Shown piece after piece: positions 56,338 to 64,000 of a DNA stretch of 64,000 nt; position 1 is the first letter of the stretch; each line of letters begins with the position of its first letter. Under the pieces are notes generated by a model. It ran no database searches. It was not told the origin of the DNA and saw only the letters and a program-made list of their open reading frames with translations. The stretch comes from Holophaga sp. (GTDB taxonomy: Bacteria; Acidobacteriota; Holophagae; Holophagales; Holophagaceae), in NCBI GenBank assembly GCA_016715205.1, contig JADKBC010000001.1, forward strand, positions 62,001-126,000. The letters run 5' to 3'. Position numbers and translations under genes: made by a program.

Positions 56338-57116
56338 CGTTCCTCCGACAGGGCAACCACCTGCTGGCCCAGCCACTCGCGCGCCAAGTTCAGGTAGGCC
56401 TGGGCGCCCTTGGATCGCAGATCGTAGAACGCGACGGGCTTGCCATGGCTGGGTGCTTCGGCCAGCCGAATATTGCGTGGAATGAAGGTTTGGAAAACCT
56501 TGCCCGGAAATGCCTGGCGTACTTCCTGGGCCACCGCTGCACCAAGGTTGGTGCGCTCTTCGGCCATGGTGAGCAGGATGCCGCCCATCTGTAGCCGCGG
56601 GTTAGGGCCAGCTTGCACCCGGCGGATGGTTTCAATGAGTTCGGCCAAACCATCCAGCGCAAAGAACTCGCAGGGCATGGGCACAATCACTTCGTCGGCA
56701 GCCGTGAGCGCATTGAGGGTGATCATGCCCAGGGAAGGCGGTGGATCAATGAGGATGAAATCGTAGTCATCCTGAACCACTTCCAACGCCTTGCGCAGCA
56801 CTTGCAGTTCCGGCAGTTCGAAGAGCTCGAATTCAAGCTGTGCGAGATCTTTCCCTGCCGGGATCATCTGCAGCATGGGCACTTCGGTGGTGAGGATCAG
56901 GGCTTTGGCGGGGGCGCCCTTCATCAACGCAAAAGAGCCCGCTCGCTGATCCGGCTTGGGAAAACCGAGGCCCGTGGTGCTATGGCCTTGGGGATCAAAA
57001 TCGATCAGCAAGACCATCTTTTCCATCATCGCCAACGACGCTGCAAGATTGATGGCGGTGGTGGTCTTGCCCACGCCACCCTTCTGATTGGCCAACACCA
57101 CGATGCGCGCAGCCAT
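56334..57116 (-). CDS. parA: Chromosome-partitioning ATPase ParA (Soj)
   Basis: A Walker-type ATPase of 260 residues that drives origin segregation with ParB. The deviant Walker A KGGVGKTTTAINLAASLA lies at residues 12-29, Walker A' VLLIDFDPQGHSTTGLG at about 35-51, and Walker B DFILIDPPPSLG at about 118-129. It lacks the N-terminal HTH of plasmid-type ParA, consistent with a chromosomal Soj. It is the first gene of a coupled parA-parB-folC minus-strand set. An inverted repeat at 57179-57210 in its 95-base upstream region may be an autoregulatory or ParB site. No dnaA, gidA/gidB or rnpA adjoins it. Confidence 0.96.
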   Translation of the reverse strand: MAARIVVLANQKGGVGKTTTAINLAASLAMMEKMVLLIDFDPQGHSTTGLGFPKPDQRAGSFALMKGAPAKALILTTEVPMLQMIPAGKDLAQLEFELFELPELQVLRKALEVVQDDYDFILIDPPPSLGMITLNALTAADEVIVPMPCEFFALDGLAELIETIRRVQAGPNPRLQMGGILLTMAEERTNLGAAVAQEVRQAFPGKVFQTFIPRNIRLAEAPSHGKPVAFYDLRSKGAQAYLNLAREWLGQQVVALSEER

Positions 57117-57178
57117 CTAAGACCTCAACGTCACAGCAAAAGGGCTGGAAGGGCTTACGTTCACGGGTCGTCCTCGCA

Positions 57179-57210
57179 TGTGGAACATTTCGAGTCTAGC
57201 AGGTTCCACA
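57179..57210. promoter_or_regulatory. Inverted repeat TGTGGAAC...GTTCCACA upstream of parA
   Basis: Perfect 8-bp arms are separated by 16 bases in the dapF-parA gap, 63-94 bases before the parA ATG. Each arm resembles a half site of the 16-bp parS consensus (TGTTTCACGTGAAACA and its TGTTCCAC variants), but the two halves are separated and in opposed order, so this is a candidate operator, not a canonical parS. Confidence 0.5.
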
Positions 57211-57211
57211 G

Positions 57212-58009
57212 TCAGATTTGCGCCAACAGAGCAGGATCCGGCACCAGGGTTCCAAGGCGGTGCACGGGGCCGCTGATCCATAGTTCGGACCACTTTCCAT
57301 CGGGGATGGAACCCACCGAAACGTCCACGGAATGGCGCCCGACAGGCTGGAATTGCCAATGATCTAAACCACTCCGTTGGGCGAGCCAGGCGCCTGCGAC
57401 CGCACAGCCCTGCCCGCAACAAAGGGTTTCGCCTTCCACGCCGCGCTCCCAGCTCCGAATGCGCGCCCGTCCAGGTTCCAGAACATGGATGATGCTCACA
57501 TTCGCACCCTGGTCGAGCGCCGGGTGGAAGCGCAACGGCGGCGCGAAGGTGGCTAGATCCACCGCGTCCACATCCACGACTTCCACAATCAGATGGGGCG
57601 TGCCTGTCCACCCGAGGGCGTGGGGATGATCCAAGCGCAGCGGCGAGGGTTGAAGCCCGTAGGCGGCGCCTTCAGCCAAGCGCAATCCCACACCCGCGTC
57701 GTCCATGCGCAGTCGAACGTTTTCGCCGCTCACCAAGGCTTCCAGTTCTCCCGGTGCATGACCGATCAGACATGCCGCCGCCCGGGTGCCATTGGAACAG
57801 AATGTGTGAGAACCATCAGGCTCCCAATGCTCCATCCGCCAAGGTTCTGCGGCCTGCGGCCGATACAGGAGGAAGAGCCCGTCCAGGCCGAAGCCTGCAC
57901 CTCGCGGGCAAAGCACCTTGGCCCACCGCGAACCATCGAAATCAGCTGGCACCGAATCGGCCCAGAGATAGCCGAAGATATTGCCCGAGGCCTCCGCGAT
58001 GGTGAGCAT
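57212..58009 (-). CDS. dapF: Diaminopimelate epimerase, divergent member
   Basis: DapF converts LL- to meso-diaminopimelate for lysine and peptidoglycan synthesis. The protein has 265 residues and two mirrored domains. Both catalytic Cys appear to be kept: Cys71 in FCSNGTRAAAC (normal motif CGNGxRC) and Cys198 in GETLCCGQGC (normal GETxACGTGA). The changes Gly to Ser beside the first Cys, loss of the RC second Cys position, and Ala to Cys beside the second are unusual. The N-terminus (TIAEASGNIFGYLW) fits KxxGxGNDF only loosely. A related epimerase or isomerase of the same fold is possible. It lies 11 bases after the ftsB-like gene and upstream of parA on the same strand. Confidence 0.78.
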   Translation of the reverse strand: MLTIAEASGNIFGYLWADSVPADFDGSRWAKVLCPRGAGFGLDGLFLLYRPQAAEPWRMEHWEPDGSHTFCSNGTRAAACLIGHAPGELEALVSGENVRLRMDDAGVGLRLAEGAAYGLQPSPLRLDHPHALGWTGTPHLIVEVVDVDAVDLATFAPPLRFHPALDQGANVSIIHVLEPGRARIRSWERGVEGETLCCGQGCAVAGAWLAQRSGLDHWQFQPVGRHSVDVSVGSIPDGKWSELWISGPVHRLGTLVPDPALLAQI

Positions 58010-58020
58010 GGGGCCCTCGC

Positions 58021-58320
58021 TCAGCGGCGTTCGCGGAAACTGTAGACGGTCTCACCAGGCTTGGCGAAGCCTTGCCTGCGGGCGAGCGCTTCGAAAAGCT
58101 CTGGATCCTTGGCAGCTAGGCGACGTACTTCTTCCGCCAGTTCCCGGTTCCGCTTGGCCTTCTGGAGCAGTTCACCTTTGAAGGCGCGGACTTCTGCTTC
58201 CCGCTTGTGAAGGGCTGGCAACCCATCCGGCGTGAACAGAAGAATGCCCGAAGAGGCGAGTGCAGAAATCCCCAGAGCACCCCAAAGCGTGCGGGATCGG
58301 AGCAGCCAAGCGGCGTTCAC
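58021..58320 (-). CDS. FtsB/DivIC-family septum formation protein
   Basis: A small bitopic inner-membrane protein of 99 residues. A short cytoplasmic N-terminus is followed by a membrane helix (LWGALGISALASSGILLF, about 12-29) and a coiled coil (about 38-70: ALHKREAEVRAFKGELLQKAKRNRELAEEVRRLA). The C-terminal FARRQGFAKPGETVYSFRE-like segment (ALARRQGFAKPGETVYSFRE) is the conserved FtsB/DivIC end that contacts FtsL/FtsQ in the divisome. The start is GTG at 58320. It is found directly downstream of eno, the same order as eno-ftsB in many Proteobacteria, which strengthens the call. Confidence 0.87.
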   Translation of the reverse strand: MNAAWLLRSRTLWGALGISALASSGILLFTPDGLPALHKREAEVRAFKGELLQKAKRNRELAEEVRRLAAKDPELFEALARRQGFAKPGETVYSFRERR

Positions 58321-58356
58321 GATCGCGACTCCGGGACATGCAGCATGGAATTCGCC

Positions 58357-60230
<1,874 letters not shown>

Positions 60231-61200
60231 TGAGGACTCCTTTTTGCCCTTCCGGGCGGGGTGGGGTGAAGAGGTGGTGGGTGAAAGTGGAGCTGAGATA
60301 CTGCTCGGTTTCGCTTTGCTTGTACCCGTGGTGCTCGCAGGACCCTTGTCCTTTCCGACGGGTTTCGCGGGAGCCTTGGTTTCCAACGCCGGTGCGGCTT
60401 CCGGTTTGGCCTTGGCTTTGGGGGATTTCTTGGTGGGCTCGATGCCGGCGAGGATCTGGGCGAGACGCTTGCCCGGATAGAACTCGTCGAGGAATACGTC
60501 GCCGATGATGACGCCATGGACGCCCATGCCCTCTAGCTGCCGGATCTGGGCGAGGGTGGCGACAGCGGCCTCAACCATTCGGAAGCATTTTTTTTCGGGC
60601 ACCTTCTTGAGAAGCGCGAGAGCCTTTTCGAAGGAGGGCTCCCAGGTATCCATGTCTCGGCCGACGACGCAGACGATCTCGGCCTCGGCCTCAAGTGCTC
60701 GCTTGAGGTCGGCTTCACAGAACACCTCGACAACCACGTCGAGGGACTTGGCGGCCGCCAGACGCTGGAGCGCCCGGAGGCGTTCCGGCTCCAAAAGCGG
60801 CCACAAGATAGATGGCGTCGGCACCGAGGATCTTGCTCTCCTCGATTTGGTACTCTTCGAAAATGAAATCGCGGCGCAGCAGCGGGACCTTCACCTGGGA
60901 CCGCACATCCGGAAGATGGCTATCCTCACCCGCGTACAGGAAGCGATCCGTGGCCACAGATACGGCCCGTGCCCCGTTCTCCACAAGGCTCTTCGCATGG
61001 GTGGCAGGGCGAAATGATTCACGCACCTGGCCCCGCAGAGGATTGCCGCCCGCCACTTCCGCAATCACGGAAATGCCCGGTTGACTAAGCTCTTCCTTGA
61101 GGGAGTGGTGCCCACGGTACGCGTTTTTGACTGCCGCGGGACCCTTTTGCTTTTTGATCTCGATGTCCAGCGCCTTGAATATCTGGACTTTTTTCAGCAT
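60231..61200 (-). pseudogene. TrpC-like (indole-3-glycerol-phosphate synthase fold) protein without catalytic Lys, frameshifted
   Basis: It starts at 61200 behind GGAGGAG. The first part (LKEELSQPGISVIAEVAGGNPLRG, SVATDRFLYAGEDSHLPDVRSQVKVPLLRRDFIFEEYQIEESKILGADAIYLV) aligns with TrpC motifs up to about residue 133. Removing one base near 60798 joins it to the next frame (LLEPERLRALQRLAAAKSLDVVVEVFCEADL to VIIGDVFLDEFYPGKRLAQILAGIEP), completing an 8-strand barrel. The two catalytic lysines are replaced: Ala50 in EVAGG (normally EVKxxSPSKG) and Arg110 in LLRRDF (normally LRKDF). The NN of the phosphate site is VVG, and SESG is VEAA. The frame then continues without a stop through a Lys/Pro/Ala linker into the histone-like gene. 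It is unlikely to make indoleglycerol phosphate. Confidence 0.75.
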
Positions 61201-61490
61201 TTACTCTCCTCCGAAGCCCACTGATCACGTGACTCGATGTTGCGTGATCATTACTGCAGTACGGCTTCTAGTGATCAACTAAAGCAGCGTTCCATTACAG
61301 GTCAACAAAATTTCGAGTTGCTCTACCAAAAAATATATACCGAATTCTCTTTCTCTCAACCCTATGCCAACCGCGGAAAGCAGAGGACACTTCTTGTGGA
61401 ACACCCTCATGCTGCACGCACAACCGCTGTCCCACACACTTTCACGCCTTCTGCATGCCCTCAGCAGTCCCCTCTTCAAGGAGAAAATAA
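61201..61490. promoter_or_regulatory. Divergent AT-rich regulatory region with TGATCACG inverted repeat
   Basis: This 290-base gap between the TrpC-like gene and upp is AT-rich compared with its neighbours. TGATCACG (61222-61229) and CGTGATCA (61243-61250) form a perfect inverted repeat with 13 bases between; a third TGATCA lies at 61272-61277. The repeat is 22 bases upstream of the TrpC-like ATG, so it overlaps a likely promoter. AAAAAATATATACC near 61328-61341 could supply a -10 for a transcript. Confidence 0.55.
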
Positions 61491-62117
61491 ATGGATGCGA
61501 TCGTTCTCGACCACCCGCTCGTGCACCACAAGCTCACCCTCGCCCGTGACCGGAAAACCCCTGGGAGCCTCTTCCGGCAGCTTATCGAAGAGCTTGGCCT
61601 CCTCCTCGCCGTGGAGAGCACCCGGGATCTTCCCATCATTTCCATCGTGGTGGAGACACCGCTCGAGCGTACCCAGGGCAGCAGTCTTATCCCCCTGGAT
61701 CCAGTGCTGGTGCCCGTTTTGCGAGCTGGGCTTGGTTTGCTTCCCTCCTTCCTGCAACTGCTCCCCACTGCCAAGGTGGGTCACTTGGGGTTGTACCGCG
61801 ATCACGATTCCCTGGTGCCCGTGCCCTATTACCGGAACTTCCCGCCCCTTTTGGAAGAGCGCCCCGTCTTCGTGCTCGACCCCATGCTCGCCACAGGAGG
61901 CAGTGCCTCCGAGGCCGTACGGCAGCTGAAGGTGGCTGGCGCCCGCAAGATCACCTTGGCTTCCGTCCTGGCTGCCCCCGAAGGCATCGCCAAGCTTCAG
62001 GAGGATCACCCCGACTTGCGCATGGTCATCGCCGCCGTGGATCGCCAGCTTAATGAGCGGGGCTACATCCTTCCGGGGCTTGGGGATGCAGGGGACCGGA
62101 TTTTTGGAACAGCCTGA
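61491..62117 (+). CDS. upp: Uracil phosphoribosyltransferase
   Basis: A cytoplasmic salvage enzyme of 208 residues (typical length) making UMP from uracil and PRPP. The N-terminus DHPLVHHKLTLARDRKT, the VPVLRAGLGLLPSFLQLLPTAKVGHLGLYRD region, the PRPP-binding VLDPMLATGGSASEAV (about residues 126-141) and the uracil-binding GYILPGLGDAGDRIFGT are all family signatures. AAGGAG stands eight bases before the ATG. It can use the uracil freed by the pyrimidine-nucleoside phosphorylase at 42.8 kb. Confidence 0.96.
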   Translation: MDAIVLDHPLVHHKLTLARDRKTPGSLFRQLIEELGLLLAVESTRDLPIISIVVETPLERTQGSSLIPLDPVLVPVLRAGLGLLPSFLQLLPTAKVGHLGLYRDHDSLVPVPYYRNFPPLLEERPVFVLDPMLATGGSASEAVRQLKVAGARKITLASVLAAPEGIAKLQEDHPDLRMVIAAVDRQLNERGYILPGLGDAGDRIFGTA

Positions 62118-62312
62118 GATCCCCAGCTCCAGCTGACCCCGGATGGCTTGCTTCCTGGGCTTTCATCTCTTTGGCTCGCGCCCCCGCGCATGGCGAGTTC
62201 ACCGGTCCGACCCCATCATTAGTAATAGAACGAACGGCGCCGCCGCGCTCCTGGCCGACTTGGATCTGCCCCCAGACCCAACCCTCATTCCAAAAACTGG
62301 AGGTCCCCACGT

Positions 62313-63104
62313 ATGAGCCCACAGGTGCGAAGTTTGGCCGACCTCGCGAGCCAGGCGATTCCTGGCGAGCGCACGCTTTGCAAATGCTGTGGCAGCCTGG
62401 CCCCACTATTTGGTCGGGTGGATTTCCAAAAGAGCTGCGAGGAGCATAACGGCCTCTTCCTGCCCCCCTCTGGAATCATGGTTCCCTACTTCCGGTGCCA
62501 GGCCTGCGGTTTCCTGTTCACCCGGTTCTTCGACCATTGGACGGATGTGGAATTCCAGGCTCACGTTTACAACGAAGATTACGCAGCGGTGGATCCGGAA
62601 TACGCAAACGTTCGTCCAACCGGCTGGGCCCAATCCATCACCGATGGGTTTCCAACCCATCTTTCCGAAATCGAGGCTCTGGACTGGGGAGGCGGCACGG
62701 GTCGACTTGCCGAGTTGCTAAGGGCCAGTGGTGTGCGACGAGCGGAAACCTGGGAACCCTTCAATCCGGACTTTGCGTCCCTCCCGGAGGGAGACTTCAA
62801 CTTGATCTCCTGCATCGAAGTGTTGGAGCATTTGCCCGACCCCAAGGCCGGGGTTCGATCCCTCGTCCGGCCTCTCCGCGAGGAAGGAGCCTTGCTGATT
62901 TCAACCCTGCTCCAGCCTGCGAACATCCTGGAGATCCGCACCGGCTGGTGGTACTTGGCGCCCCGCAATGGCCATATTTCGCTGCACTCTGCCAAATCCC
63001 TGGAATTGGTCCTGAAGGGACAAGGCTGCCACATGAAGACCATCATGCCTCACGTTCACTGGGCTTGGCGGCAGGTTCCCTTTTATCTAAAAAACCAAGC
63101 ATAG
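62313..63104 (+). CDS. Class I SAM-dependent methyltransferase with N-terminal zinc-ribbon
   Basis: A 263-residue enzyme. The N-terminal part has CKCCG (about 23-27) and CQACGF (about 62-67), a likely zinc knuckle as seen in sugar C-methyltransferases and hypothetical glycan-locus methyltransferases. The Rossmann core follows: motif I ALDWGGGTGRLAELL (about 121-135), acidic AETWEPFNPDF, motif FNLISCIEVLEHLPDPKAGVRSLVRPLREEGALLIST, consistent with the UbiG/Methyltransf_23 group. GGAGG precedes the ATG at suitable distance. Acceptor unknown. Adjacent to a glycosyltransferase, so glycan modification is plausible. Confidence 0.83.
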   Translation: MSPQVRSLADLASQAIPGERTLCKCCGSLAPLFGRVDFQKSCEEHNGLFLPPSGIMVPYFRCQACGFLFTRFFDHWTDVEFQAHVYNEDYAAVDPEYANVRPTGWAQSITDGFPTHLSEIEALDWGGGTGRLAELLRASGVRRAETWEPFNPDFASLPEGDFNLISCIEVLEHLPDPKAGVRSLVRPLREEGALLISTLLQPANILEIRTGWWYLAPRNGHISLHSAKSLELVLKGQGCHMKTIMPHVHWAWRQVPFYLKNQA

Positions 63105-63149
63105 ATTGGACAGCAGTTCCGGTGAGGCACGACCTTATCACTGCCTGAC

Positions 63150-64000
63150 CTAGGTGGGCGGCAAAATGGTGTAGGAGTAAGAGGGTTTCTGGAACTGCTC
63201 AATCCGCCGATGGATCAACTGGATGGAACGACGCACATCCTTGATGTCATCGTGAAACCCTTCAAACCAGGTTTCATAGAGTTTTCGGTCTTCCCCGTAT
63301 CCCAACAGCCCCGCGATGGAGGCAAGCAGATCGAGCTTGGTCACCAGCACATCCGCAGGCGTTTCGTGGTTGGCCGCCAAGGCCATGATCTGAGCGCTGA
63401 AGCGATCCCAGAAGCTGTAGGTCAGGTATCGAAAGAACCCCAGGGTTAGGGGGGTGGTCAGGATTCCTCGCTGTTTCAAATTCTGGAGCCCGGGAATGAT
63501 GTTCCAGTAGGCTTCACCAACGTTCCCCTTAGCCCAGCGTTCCTTGCTGGCCTCCGTCTGCTCCGCATCCTGGGGATCAATGAGCCCCTTGGAAAGGATC
63601 AACATCGTCCGCCCGTATGCTGCCTCTAGCAAGGCTTCCGAATGGACAAAGGCCGAAGGGCGCTCAAGTTGCCATTGGGCGGAGGCCATCATCCGCTCCA
63701 CCGTGTCCCGAGCAATCACCAGGCCAGAAATCCAGCCGAGTAGGTCGTGCCAACCATAGGTATTGCAAAGGTCTTCGGTCGTTCCTCCCAGAATGACGCC
63801 TTCCCCTGGGAGGGCGCGCCGCGCTGGGCAGCAATGCACAAGGGCTGGCGGATCATCCACGCTGGCCTCCACCGCTTCCACAAGCCTGGAATAGGCCGAG
63901 CTATCAGTGATCCAGTCGTCGTCCCCCTGTAGCCAAAGGTAGTCGTACTCAAGGCCTGAGTGCAGAAGCGCCCGCTCCAGGATCTGGGCCCAAATGGAAA
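63150..64000 (-). CDS. Glycosyltransferase family 2-like protein (5' end outside window)
   Basis: The minus-strand frame is open from the right edge to the stop at 63150. The part visible before the first GTG (63881) reads YDYLWLQGDDDWITDSSAYSRLVEAV, with the DDD metal/nucleotide-sugar motif of GT-A fold enzymes, so the true start lies beyond 64000. The remaining 240 residues (HCCPARRALPGEGVILGG, then a helical region EALLEAAYGRTMLILSKGL, GFFRYLTYSFWDRFSAQIMALA) are like family-2 glycosyltransferases of O-antigen or capsule loci. Donor and acceptor are unknown. Convergent with the methyltransferase gene, 45 bases apart. Confidence 0.78.
   Translation of the reverse strand, partial: SIWAQILERALLHSGLEYDYLWLQGDDDWITDSSAYSRLVEAVEASVDDPPALVHCCPARRALPGEGVILGGTTEDLCNTYGWHDLLGWISGLVIARDTVERMMASAQWQLERPSAFVHSEALLEAAYGRTMLILSKGLIDPQDAEQTEASKERWAKGNVGEAYWNIIPGLQNLKQRGILTTPLTLGFFRYLTYSFWDRFSAQIMALAANHETPADVLVTKLDLLASIAGLLGYGEDRKLYETWFEGFHDDIKDVRRSIQLIHRRIEQFQKPSYSYTILPPT

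Overview
The window is a GC-rich (about 60 percent or more by eye), gene-dense stretch of a Gram-negative bacterial chromosome. Three large TonB-dependent outer-membrane receptors, two of them Oar-type with an N-terminal carboxypeptidase-regulatory-like domain, sit beside a DUF5117-type metzincin, a PASTA-less Ser/Thr kinase with a beta-propeller-like tail, and a cobalamin-salvage locus. This mix suggests an Acidobacteriota member, most likely of the Holophagae (Geothrix/Holophaga type). That placement is inferred from gene content; no rRNA gene is present to confirm it.

Layout. 1-2.2 kb: the 3' part of argF, a gap with G and C runs, and an MFS transporter without an obvious start codon. 2.2-13.9 kb: a secreted zinc metalloprotease, then a mostly minus-strand cobamide salvage and uptake cluster. 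Its order in transcription is riboswitch-cobT, cobS, cobC, riboswitch-btuB-like receptor-btuF-btuC-btuD, with cobU further on beyond a divergent DUF4097 protein. cobS carries a one-base frameshift. No corrin-ring synthesis genes are here, so the cluster fits salvage and lower-ligand assembly. 13.9-22.3 kb: hypothetical proteins, a DUF155 membrane protein, a TPR protein, a LysO-type exporter, moeB/thiF-like-small protein-rdgB, a 5'-nucleotidase and an Rrf2 regulator with a Cys-rich tail. 22.4-33.5 kb, plus strand: a ThiE-like protein, an MscS channel with a cyclic-nucleotide-binding domain, rlmN, htpG, leuS and a VIT-vWA-DUF2135 protein.

33.6-47.3 kb: a secreted amidohydrolase pair, an Oar-type receptor divergent from an RpiR regulator, a lone sensor histidine kinase lying between tRNA-Phe and a 59-bp duplicate of that tRNA's 3' end, a pyrimidine-nucleoside phosphorylase and a second Oar-type receptor. 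47.3-55.5 kb: a LytS/LytR-type two-component pair, glutathione peroxidase, a receiver-only protein, a hexapeptide acyltransferase, a Ser/Thr kinase overlapping an OmpA-like protein gene, and folC. 55.5-61.2 kb: parB-parA, a divergent dapF, an ftsB-like gene, eno, a histone-H1-like Lys/Ala repeat protein and, upstream in the same reading frame, a TrpC-like barrel that lacks the catalytic lysines and carries a frameshift. 61.5-64 kb: upp, a methyltransferase and a truncated family-2 glycosyltransferase, perhaps the edge of a surface-polysaccharide region.

The most unusual signals are the degenerate TrpC-like barrel that reads in frame into the histone-like tail, the tRNA-Phe 3'-end duplication around the histidine kinase, the two cobalamin riboswitches bracketing a frameshifted cobS, and palindromes upstream of parA and of the TrpC-like gene. 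No CRISPR array, transposase, integrase or rRNA was found.
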